A DNA stretch of 9,469 nt from JAJBWD01 sp041670885 (GTDB taxonomy: Bacteria > Bacillota > Clostridia > Clostridiales > Clostridiaceae), in assembly GCA_041670885.1 (NCBI GenBank), contig JBAXYJ010000104.1, forward strand, positions 1-9,469, given 5' to 3'. Below the pieces are notes generated by a model. It was not told the DNA's origin. It saw nothing but the letters and a program-made list of their open reading frames with translations, and made no database searches. The position numbers and the translations under genes were made by a program. Within the stretch, counting starts at the first letter, position 1, and each line of letters starts with the position of its first letter. Shown piece by piece: positions 1 through 5,944 of this stretch.

Positions 1-138
1 ATATATAATGAAGAGCTCGGAAAATATATTTTCCCAATGTATCATCCTTCAGCTCTTGCATATAATCATTCAGCAGAATTTTTACGCAATTATGAAAATG
101 ATTGGATTAAACTTAAGGAATATCTAGAAAAACTATAA
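1..138 (+). CDS. Uracil-DNA glycosylase family 4-like protein, C-terminal part (partial)
   Basis: This open frame runs in from the left edge and ends at TAA 136-138, giving 45 residues. It contains FPMYHPSAL, which matches the second conserved motif of the uracil-DNA glycosylase superfamily (family 4 proteins typically have a YHP-[AS]-A-like motif near the C-terminus); the His is the residue that contacts the uracil. The motif is followed by an amphipathic helical tail (residues about 28-45), as in family 4 enzymes. Such proteins excise uracil from DNA to start base excision repair. The start, the first active-site motif and any iron-sulphur cysteines lie outside the window, so the subfamily and intactness cannot be judged. 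It converges on the GGDEF gene, and the two share a hairpin between their ends. Confidence 0.72.
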   Translation: MYNEELGKYIFPMYHPSALAYNHSAEFLRNYENDWIKLKEYLEKL

Positions 139-144
139 ATTTAA

Positions 145-183
145 AACCAGGTTAAGGAGCTTATCATATCCTTGTACCTGGTT
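145..183. terminator. Bidirectional hairpin terminator between convergent genes
   Basis: AACCAGGT at 145-152 pairs perfectly with ACCTGGTT at 176-183, and an inner AAGGA (154-158) pairs with TCCTT (169-173). Reading on the minus strand the stem is followed by TTTTAAATTT, and on the plus strand by a looser T-rich stretch. It lies right after the plus-strand glycosylase stop, and its last base overlaps the stop codon of the minus-strand GGDEF gene, so it probably ends both transcripts. Confidence 0.7.
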
Positions 184-1250
184 CACTTCATATTTTTATT
201 CCATTTTATAACTTTGTTTTTACCTAGATTTTTAGCTAGTGCATCTGCCTTTTCTGCTTTATAAACAATTTCTTCTTCAGTAATTCCATCCCCGGGGCAG
301 CAGGATAACCCTATAGATATCGTTGTAGGGTATAACATATCCTTTGTTCCATCTTCTACTGCTTCTCTTATCCTATTAGCTGATTTTAAAGAATTCATTT
401 CATTTGTATCCTTTAATATAACAAGAAATTCATCTCCGCTGAGCCACCTGTATACCTTATCCTCATTTCGCACTGAACTTGCAATAATAGACCCAAGTTT
501 TCTGATCATTTTGTTTCCATCTTCATAGCTTAATTCATTATATCTTCTAAGGTTGTCTCCATCAATAAATAATACACTGAATTCCGAATTATTATTTTTA
601 CATTCTTCCAGAAGATTATGGAGAAATAATTTTCCTGCTCTATGATTGGGAAGCCCTGATACATCATCTACAAGGGCGATATTATATGCGTCATTATAAT
701 ATGAAAGAGTATCTCTTACCCTCTCAATTATACCTCCTATTATGTGCTTTAAAAGCCTTTCTCCAGAAAATTTATCTCCTGTTTTTTCCGATTGATCTAA
801 AGATTTTTTTACAAGTAATTCATAATATTCTTCGATAGAATTAATCCTGCTGTTATAATTTAAAATAAACGTATGTAACATTACATTATTAAAACCTATA
901 GAATGCAGCACTGTTTTATATTCTTTTTTAATTAAATTGCATATGTTTTCCGTATAAGAATTGGTGCTGCTTCTGAAAATAATAGTAAATTCATCTCCGT
1001 GGGTACGAAATACAGCAGCATCCTTATTATCCCCCATTACCTTATATATAGAATCTGAAAGACATTTTAAACATAAGTCCCCATTAGTTCTTCCATACTT
1101 ATTATTAAAATTTAAAAAATGGGCAATATCAATAATTATAACTGATCCACTTTCTCCAAATATTCTTTGAAAATCTGACTGTATAAAGCTAAAAAAATTA
1201 TCTCTTCCTGTAATAGGGTCTTTATATAGGTTATGCTCAAATATCTCCAA
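183..1250 (-). CDS. Tandem GGDEF-domain protein (putative diguanylate cyclase or c-di-GMP-related regulator)
   Basis: A 355-residue soluble protein without membrane segments. Two GGDEF-type domains are visible. The first (about 1-160) has TGRDNFF, IDIAHF and the signature HGDEF at 84-88. The second (about 193-350) has DDVSGLPNHR, FIDGDNL, SGDEF at 271-275 and the late TTISIGLS strand. A helical linker lies around 160-190. GGDEF domains make cyclic di-GMP from two GTP. Domain 2 has an RxxD (RNED 261-264) resembling the product-inhibition site, but it is one residue further from the signature than usual. Both domains deviate from consensus: domain 1 has Ala43 where the second Asp of DxD is common, and domain 2 has Asn246 in place of the Asp of the GD motif. 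Activity is therefore uncertain. The start is TTG at 1250, chosen because GGGAGAG lies 8 nt upstream and no better in-frame start exists. Confidence 0.85.
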   Translation of the reverse strand: MEIFEHNLYKDPITGRDNFFSFIQSDFQRIFGESGSVIIIDIAHFLNFNNKYGRTNGDLCLKCLSDSIYKVMGDNKDAAVFRTHGDEFTIIFRSSTNSYTENICNLIKKEYKTVLHSIGFNNVMLHTFILNYNSRINSIEEYYELLVKKSLDQSEKTGDKFSGERLLKHIIGGIIERVRDTLSYYNDAYNIALVDDVSGLPNHRAGKLFLHNLLEECKNNNSEFSVLFIDGDNLRRYNELSYEDGNKMIRKLGSIIASSVRNEDKVYRWLSGDEFLVILKDTNEMNSLKSANRIREAVEDGTKDMLYPTTISIGLSCCPGDGITEEEIVYKAEKADALAKNLGKNKVIKWNKNMK

Positions 1251-1258
1251 TTAATTTA

Positions 1259-1265
1259 CTCTCCC
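1259..1265 (-). promoter_or_regulatory. Ribosome binding site supporting the TTG start of the GGDEF gene
   Basis: GGGAGAG on the minus strand lies 8 nt before the TTG at 1250-1248. A nearby ATG overlapping this site runs into a TAA after two codons, so TTG is the sensible start. Confidence 0.65.
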
Positions 1266-1284
1266 ATATTTATCAATTTCTTAT

Positions 1285-1293
1285 ATTATATCA
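1285..1293 (-). promoter_or_regulatory. Extended -10 promoter element for the GGDEF gene
   Basis: The minus strand reads TGATATAAT, a perfect TATAAT with the TG of an extended -10 element. It would give a leader of about 28 nt before the TTG start. No good -35 hexamer is seen at 17 nt, which is compatible with an extended -10 promoter. It lies in the 62-nt gap after the beta-lactamase-fold gene, so the GGDEF gene probably has its own transcript. Confidence 0.5.
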
Positions 1294-1312
1294 CAAATAT
1301 TTATGGCTTTAC

Positions 1313-2392
1313 CTATTTATAATAATTATAATATAAGGTTGTCTGTATTTCTCTGTGCATCTGCCATATATTGCAGTCTTGATTGCACAAAATAATAACA
1401 GCTGCATCAATAGCCGGGTAATAAGAAAGCATCGCTGCTGTTCCATGATTAACACCATCTTTGCGCATGCAGAATACTTTGCCGTCTATTTCAACAAATT
1501 CAAAGGCATATCCATTTCTTATTTCTGCATCGGGTTCTGGTTTCCATTTTTGAAATGGTTTTGCTGCTTTGCAGTGAGGAGAAAATATAAGGTCTGTATA
1601 TTCTTCATTTAATATCTTATTTTTCTTCAGGCTTCTTATAAATTTATCCAAATCATTTACTGTAGTATATGCTCCTGAATCCGGAGAACCAATAGGAGGA
1701 TATGAGTATATGTTTTTCTTCCATTTTATGAGATTATTATTTTCATCATAACAGCCATAATATCCTTCAGCTGTATTTTCATTCACCTCATCCATAGCGC
1801 AAAATTTAGTGTTTAACATGCTGCATGGCTTGAAAATATTGTTCTCTACATAGCTTCTGTAATGCTGTCCCGTTATTTTTTCTATTGCCAGGCCTAATAA
1901 AATAAAAGCACAATTATTATATCTGACATCGCTGCCTGCCCTAAATATTGGCTTTTTATAAGCAAATTGAGGAAGAAAGTCCCTTGTATTTCTAAGAGAA
2001 TAGTTTGGTTTATCAATAAATAAATCAGAATAATTTTCCCCGGATTCTTCATCTGCATCATCAGCAATACCTGATGTATGGGTAAGCAGATTATATATAG
2101 TTACGTCATCTGGAATTTCAGTTCCTTTTAGATCAATAATATCTGTAATCTTATCATCAAAATTAAGCAGCCCTTTTTCTATCAGAAGTAAAATTGATAC
2201 TGCGGTAAAAGTTTTTGTAACAGATGCAGTATCAAACTTAGTATCAATGTTATTTGGAATTTTAAAACCCTTATGGGCCAAGCCATAGGCTTTTAAAAAT
2301 AGTGTGTCATCCCCCAGCTTGACTAAACAGACACCGGAGAAATTTTTCTTATCAGCAAATCCATCACAAATTTTTTTTATTTCATCTTTCAT
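1313..2392 (-). CDS. Serine hydrolase of the beta-lactamase/penicillin-binding fold (class C-like)
   Basis: A 359-residue protein with the ordered motifs of the beta-lactamase (PF00144-type) family: SVTK at 57-60 (nucleophile Ser57 and Lys60), LLTHTSGI at 102-109, YNN at 158-160 (the YxN motif) and GVNHG at 313-317 (in the place of the KTG box). The family includes class C beta-lactamases, D,D-peptidases, esterases and D-amino-acid amidases, so the substrate cannot be named from sequence. It starts MKDEIKKICDG with no signal peptide or membrane anchor, which points to a cytosolic hydrolase rather than a cell-wall or antibiotic-resistance enzyme. Start ATG at 2392 is supported by GAGGTGAG immediately upstream (2395-2402). 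No strong terminator separates it from the GGDEF gene. Confidence 0.88.
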   Translation of the reverse strand: MKDEIKKICDGFADKKNFSGVCLVKLGDDTLFLKAYGLAHKGFKIPNNIDTKFDTASVTKTFTAVSILLLIEKGLLNFDDKITDIIDLKGTEIPDDVTIYNLLTHTSGIADDADEESGENYSDLFIDKPNYSLRNTRDFLPQFAYKKPIFRAGSDVRYNNCAFILLGLAIEKITGQHYRSYVENNIFKPCSMLNTKFCAMDEVNENTAEGYYGCYDENNNLIKWKKNIYSYPPIGSPDSGAYTTVNDLDKFIRSLKKNKILNEEYTDLIFSPHCKAAKPFQKWKPEPDAEIRNGYAFEFVEIDGKVFCMRKDGVNHGTAAMLSYYPAIDAAVIILCNQDCNIWQMHREIQTTLYYNYYK

Positions 2393-2431
2393 ATCTCACC
2401 TCATATGTTATTAGTTTTAATTAAATGATAC

Positions 2432-2471
2432 CACTATAATATAGAAGAAAAATATATTTACATTTATAGTG
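2432..2471. repeat. Short inverted repeat between the glycosylase and serine hydrolase genes
   Basis: CACTATAA (2432-2439) and TTATAGTG (2464-2471) form perfect 8-nt arms separated by 24 nt. The right arm overlaps the stop codon of the DNA glycosylase gene and the left arm lies about 40 nt before the hydrolase start. It is AT-rich with no clear T-tract, so it may be an operator, a weak hairpin or chance. Confidence 0.3.
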
Positions 2472-2959
2472 ATACTAATATCTCTTTCCATTTATCCAGC
2501 TTAACTTCAAATTTCACTGTATTAGCAGGGCTGGTGGAGGGTAGAATGCATAGCTTCAGGTTCTTACAGTCAATTTTATTTATTACTGATTTTCTAAAAA
2601 GGGTCTCTGCCATTTTGCCATTGAAATATATGGTTTTTATATCAGGATATTTTATAAGCAGTGAACTGATATCATTTGCTTCAGGATTTTTAATTTTTGA
2701 ATCACTGCTGCTTTCCCTTTCACAGTTTTTAAGCACATCCCAAAGAGCGGCACCATTTTTTAATAATAATTTCTTTTTTTCATCATAATTTTCTTTAAAA
2801 TCTCCTCGAAAAATTGCGAACATAATCTTCCAAAACTGATTTCTGTCATATCCGTAATACTGCTGCTTTCTAATTGACTCTGCCCCTGGCATTGTACCTA
2901 ATATCAGCAGCTTGGAATTTTCATCAGCTACCTTCTATACAAAAATAAATGAGTCTCAT
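2464..2959 (-). pseudogene. DNA-deoxyinosine/uracil-type DNA glycosylase, N-terminal frameshift
   Basis: The open frame from 2892 encodes 142 residues and matches the hypoxanthine/mismatch DNA glycosylase branch of the UDG superfamily: MPGAES, QQYYGYDRNQFWKIM at 10-24, GAALWDVLKNCERE at 47-60 and LPSTSPANT at 117-125. Its ATG lies inside the conserved first strand, and translation upstream in the same frame continues VADENSKLLILGT into MPG, exactly as the family reads, before hitting a TAG. The preceding piece, MRLIYFCIE from ATG 2959, looks like the family N-terminus but is in another frame. The two join if one base is removed (or two are restored) near 2931-2932, which is seen as a frameshift. 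The ATG at 2892 has no good ribosome binding site. Family members excise hypoxanthine or uracil from DNA. Either the gene is inactivated, or a short product is made, or the sequence has an error here. Confidence 0.75.
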
Positions 2960-3049
2960 CTTTACTATTTGGTTTTAAATTAATCATCAACTTATATTAT
3001 TTTCATATTATACACTATACCGCTAATTAAATATATTTTTTATTAATCT

Positions 3050-3077
3050 TTGCATTAAATTCTCTTATGGATAATAT
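3050..3077 (+). promoter_or_regulatory. Candidate sigma-A promoter for the small orphan gene
   Basis: TTGCAT (3050-3055) and TAATAT (3072-3077) are separated by 16 nt and sit about 75 nt before the TTG start at 3154. The region is extremely AT-rich, so matches of this quality can arise by chance. Confidence 0.35.
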
Positions 3078-3139
3078 AAAAAGTAATAGCATACTCTTAA
3101 ATTTATTTTTAATTTCTCCTATTTACAGAATAAGAAAGT

Positions 3140-3146
3140 AAGGAGG
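3140..3146 (+). promoter_or_regulatory. Strong ribosome binding site fixing a TTG start
   Basis: AAGGAGG is a full Shine-Dalgarno match placed 7 nt before TTG 3154-3156. It is the main evidence that the 95-residue frame is a real gene and that it begins with TTG. Confidence 0.75.
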
Positions 3147-3153
3147 ACTATAT

Positions 3154-3441
3154 TTGAAAAGATACAGCAAAAAACTATTAAAAAAAGTTAATTCTGCTTT
3201 AATTAAAGCTTTCTTTGATACAATTAATTGTTACAAGGACTTATTTTCAGATTATGGGAAGCTCTGCAATATGATTAACCATCTAAATGAAAATTTGTAT
3301 CCTGAAGAAATAGAGTTTGAATTAGAAGCAGAAACCCAGGATAATATAGTTCTTTTTTCAAATGATGTTAAAGGCTTGACCATATTAATCACTGCTATTG
3401 AGTATGAAATATTTATTAATCATCTGCCAGTTAGAAATTAG
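3154..3441 (+). CDS. Hypothetical small protein, 95 aa
   Basis: I do not recognise this protein. The N-terminal 20 residues are strongly basic (KRYSKKLLKKVNSALIK), followed by a probable helix with CYKDLFSDYGKLCNMINHL, an acidic stretch (EEIEFELEAETQD, about 51-63) and a hydrophobic strand and helix (IVLFSNDVKGLTILITAIEYEIFINHL). No signal peptide or clear membrane segment is present; it looks like a small alpha/beta cytosolic protein. It is the only complete plus-strand gene in the window, lies alone between two minus-strand units, and has a full AAGGAGG site and a plausible promoter. These features make it a likely real gene despite the absence of a known family. A terminator hairpin follows about 65 nt after the stop. 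Confidence 0.7.
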   Translation: MKRYSKKLLKKVNSALIKAFFDTINCYKDLFSDYGKLCNMINHLNENLYPEEIEFELEAETQDNIVLFSNDVKGLTILITAIEYEIFINHLPVRN

Positions 3442-3504
3442 TTCTGATAGATTTTTTACTTGTTTTAACTAATACCTGATCTATACCTAATTTCTGCTAT
3501 ATTC

Positions 3505-3542
3505 AAAAAAAGCTAATGGCTTTTATGGTGCCATTAGCTTTT
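3505..3542. terminator. Bidirectional terminator between the orphan gene and the VanZ-like gene
   Basis: AAAAGCTAATGGC (3508-3520) pairs perfectly over 13 bp with GCCATTAGCTTTT (3530-3542), with a 9-nt loop. On the minus strand the stem runs into seven T residues (the A run 3505-3511), an excellent intrinsic terminator for the M42-VanZ operon. On the plus strand the stem ends in TTTT, so it can also end the 95-aa gene. Confidence 0.88.
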
Positions 3543-3549
3543 GAAAACT

Positions 3550-3996
3550 TTATCCTCTTTTTTTCAAGACTTTTCCCCTGTGAGCTAAAAATCCCATAAG
3601 CAATAAACCTAAAGCTCCACCGGATGTATCTATCAAAACATCTCGAAATTTTCCTGATCTTCCCTGTACAAATAGCTGGTGGTATTCATCAGTTGAAGCA
3701 TATAAAAATACAATGAGCAGAGAAAAAAATAGTGATGTTTTTTTATTAAAATCATTATACAAAGCGTTAAAAAGGAGCATATATAAAATGAAATACTCTG
3801 TAAAATGTGCTGCTTTTCTGACGGCAAAATCTGCCAGGCTTCCAAAAGCACTCTCTACATTTATTCCAAGAATATTAAGAATATAAATAACAAGCCTGCT
3901 TTTCTGCTCCGACTCTACAGCTTTTTCACCGGAAAATATAAATATAGTTACCATAAAGGCAATAACGAGAGACCATTTAAATATTCTTTTAACCAT
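3550..3996 (-). CDS. VanZ-like family membrane protein
   Basis: A 148-residue integral membrane protein with about four predicted membrane segments (near 5-21, 65-80, 86-101 and 118-137). It carries the VanZ-like family signatures: FSGE at 21-24, RKAAHFTEYFILY at 60-72 and the long motif TDEYHQLFVQGRSGKFRDVLIDTSG at 102-126, pieces of which are nearly invariant (DE-HQ, GR, RD-L-D--G). VanZ was named for a teicoplanin-resistance protein, but most homologues have no established biochemical role, and this context gives no reason to call it a resistance gene. Its ATG shares one base with the TAA stop of the third M42 gene (TAATG), which implies translational coupling as the last gene of the operon. 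The strong terminator follows 8 nt after its stop. Confidence 0.88.
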   Translation of the reverse strand: MVKRIFKWSLVIAFMVTIFIFSGEKAVESEQKSRLVIYILNILGINVESAFGSLADFAVRKAAHFTEYFILYMLLFNALYNDFNKKTSLFFSLLIVFLYASTDEYHQLFVQGRSGKFRDVLIDTSGGALGLLLMGFLAHRGKVLKKRG

Positions 3997-4931
3997 TACT
4001 CTATTATATTTAGAAGGACTTTTTTCATATCCTCTAAATCCCTTTTGCCTGCGACCTCAAGTGATGAATTTTTATATCTGATTGGAAGAGCTAAAACTCC
4101 TGCTTTTATGCCGGATACCTCTTTATGGAGCTCTCCCCCTTCTGATGATTCATTTGATACAGTCTTCTGAAGTGAAACTTTTGCCTTTTCTGCTGCTTTT
4201 TCTATAATTTCTCTAACCTGATGGTGGATTATAAGTACTTTATCCATTAGCCGGAGTACCGGCCCATGATTTAATGAAATATTTCCTTCTGCTCCCGGGT
4301 AATCATTGGAATTTTCACCTTCTAAAACTATTGCATAATCAGGATTCACCTCATAAGCTGCTGCTCTGGCGCCTCTTCCCCTAAGTTCATTTTGAACAGT
4401 AAATACAAAATATACAGTAAAATCTTTTGGGTCTGATTTTTTTATAACATCTAAAAGTATATAACATAAGGCGCGGCTTACTAATGCTTTGCCTGATATA
4501 TAGGATGATTCTTCGCTGAATCCGGACTTAAGCACAGCTATATCTCCTTCATTTACCTCTAATTTTTCATCTGTCATCATATCTATAAATATAGAATTTA
4601 TATCATCTTCACCTTTAATATTAACTATTTTACCAGTTAGTCCATTGATCTTTACTAATTCTCCATCTAAGCTTTCTATTTTAATATTTCCTACATTTGA
4701 TACTCTTAAAAATCCTTTATCAACAAATGTAGTAATAAAGCCTGTTTCATCCATATGGGCAGATATCATAAGCTTTTTGCTTCCATTACCTTTTTTAACC
4801 AGGACATTTCCCATATTATCCTGATTAAATTCTATATTATTTTTCTTTAATTCTTCTATTATTATGTCTCTGACAACAGTTTCCCTTCCGCTGACACCAC
4901 TGGCATTAGATAGTTTTTTTAGTAATTCCAT
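3996..4931 (-). CDS. M42-family aminopeptidase homologue with degenerate active site (probable pseudoenzyme)
   Basis: A 311-residue member of the M42 (glutamyl aminopeptidase/cellulase-like) family; the fold is recognisable along its full length, including SGVSGRE, DNMGNV, ISAHMDETGF and the late RY-SS-EV motif. The zinc site is mostly lost. His59 and Asp61 of AHMDE remain, but the bridging Asp of the usual DDR motif is replaced (VSR 151-153), the catalytic QEE reads QNE (180-182, base Glu to Asn181), the GGTDA-type loop reads SEGGELH, and the final ligand His of RYxHS is Asn288. Peptidase activity is therefore unlikely; a structural, regulatory or binding role in a mixed particle is an inference. 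It is also shorter than its two neighbours (337 and 346 aa). Its ATG overlaps the stop of the preceding M42 gene (TAATG), with AAGGAGGG inside that gene's end. The VanZ-like gene overlaps its own stop. Confidence 0.9.
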   Translation of the reverse strand: MELLKKLSNASGVSGRETVVRDIIIEELKKNNIEFNQDNMGNVLVKKGNGSKKLMISAHMDETGFITTFVDKGFLRVSNVGNIKIESLDGELVKINGLTGKIVNIKGEDDINSIFIDMMTDEKLEVNEGDIAVLKSGFSEESSYISGKALVSRALCYILLDVIKKSDPKDFTVYFVFTVQNELRGRGARAAAYEVNPDYAIVLEGENSNDYPGAEGNISLNHGPVLRLMDKVLIIHHQVREIIEKAAEKAKVSLQKTVSNESSEGGELHKEVSGIKAGVLALPIRYKNSSLEVAGKRDLEDMKKVLLNIIE

Positions 4932-5944
4932 TATATTCCCTCCTTAACAATTCCCTGCAAAAATTTAATAAGCAGCTTCTTCCCGTTTTCAATATCAGAA
5001 ATGCTGGCAGCAGATACTGAGGAATGAATATATCTGCAGGGTACAGAAATAGCAGCAACCCTGCAGCCATTTTTAACACCCTGTATAGAGCCTGCATCAT
5101 TTCCTCCTGCTACAGCGCGCCTATTCTGATAGGGGATATTGCTTTTCTTTGCTGTTTTTTCAATTTCTTCTCTTATAGAAGCGTCATAAATACTGGTCCC
5201 GTCCATAATTGATATTGCCGGTCCTCTTCCTAAATAAGTCCCGCTTATATGCTCAGGCACATTTGGCATATCAGCACAAACTGTCCCTTCAAGGGCTATG
5301 CCTATTTCCGGGTTTATTCTAAATGAGGATCCCAAAGCTCCTCTTCTTCCTGTCTCTTCCTGTACATTGAATACACCGTATAAGTCACAGCTGTAATTCT
5401 CCTTTAGAGCTTCTATGAGAATAAAGCAGCCTATTCTGTCATCAAATGCCTTTCCTTTTACTAAACCATCTCCAAAGCAGCCAAACTTTGTATCAAAAAC
5501 CGCATAATCTCCTATTTCAACATATTTTTCAGCATCAAGTCTGTCTTTTGCTCCTATGTCTATGCACAAGCCGTCATAGCCTATACCTTTGTTTCTCTCT
5601 TCCTTAGACTGAAGATGAATTGCTTTAAGTCCAACTACTCCTTTAATTTTATTAGTTCCTACATAAAGCACCTTGCAGGGAGGAATTTTGTCATTAACTC
5701 CGCCCAATGAGGCAAATCGTAATGTTCCATCATCGTTGTATCCTATTATTATGAATCCAACCTCATCCATATGGGCATCTACTAAAACCTTTTTGCCCTT
5801 TCCCTTTTTATGAGTTATTATATTCCCCATTTTGTCTACAAAAAGCTCATCTACATAGGGTTTAACTTCTTTAATTATTATTTCTCTGACTTCCCCTTCA
5901 TAACCGGAAGGAGATATTGCGTTGCTTAATTTTTCTAAAAGCAT
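4931..5944 (-). CDS. M42-family metallo-aminopeptidase
   Basis: A 337-residue M42 aminopeptidase with the complete active site: AHMDEVGF (His58, Asp60), KAFDDR at 165-170, QEETGRRGA at 195-203 (catalytic Glu196 and ligand Glu197), LEGT (Glu219) , GGNDAG and CRYIHS (His307). Family members assemble into tetrahedral dodecamers (TET) with two divalent metals per subunit and remove N-terminal residues from peptides in the cytosol; specificity (acidic, neutral or basic) cannot be read from sequence with confidence. No signal peptide. The ATG at 5944 lies 10 nt inside the end of the upstream M42 gene, with GGAGGAAG as the ribosome binding site. Its stop overlaps the start of the degenerate paralogue, so it is the second gene of a coupled operon. 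Confidence 0.93.
   Translation of the reverse strand: MLLEKLSNAISPSGYEGEVREIIIKEVKPYVDELFVDKMGNIITHKKGKGKKVLVDAHMDEVGFIIIGYNDDGTLRFASLGGVNDKIPPCKVLYVGTNKIKGVVGLKAIHLQSKEERNKGIGYDGLCIDIGAKDRLDAEKYVEIGDYAVFDTKFGCFGDGLVKGKAFDDRIGCFILIEALKENYSCDLYGVFNVQEETGRRGALGSSFRINPEIGIALEGTVCADMPNVPEHISGTYLGRGPAISIMDGTSIYDASIREEIEKTAKKSNIPYQNRRAVAGGNDAGSIQGVKNGCRVAAISVPCRYIHSSVSAASISDIENGKKLLIKFLQGIVKEGI

Noticed and set aside
2534..2788. Plus-strand open frame of 84 codons opposite the DNA glycosylase
   Set aside because: It lies wholly inside a strongly recognisable gene on the other strand, has no ribosome binding site and shows no family features; it is a shadow frame.
2892..3153. Riboswitch or other structured leader RNA in the gap between the glycosylase and the orphan gene
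   Set aside because: The gap is almost pure A/T without strong paired stems; only promoter-like motifs and the frameshifted glycosylase N-terminus were found.
3550..3996. Glycopeptide (teicoplanin) resistance locus suggested by VanZ-like and VanY-like genes in one window
   Set aside because: The two genes are in different operons, and no VanH, VanA-type ligase, VanX or VanRS partner is seen. VanZ-like and M15 proteins are common in Clostridia without resistance.
3805..4170. Plus-strand open frame of 121 codons across the VanZ-like and M42 junction
   Set aside because: It is antisense to two clearly conserved genes and its translation has low-complexity Ser/Tyr/Phe content typical of a reversed AT-rich gene.
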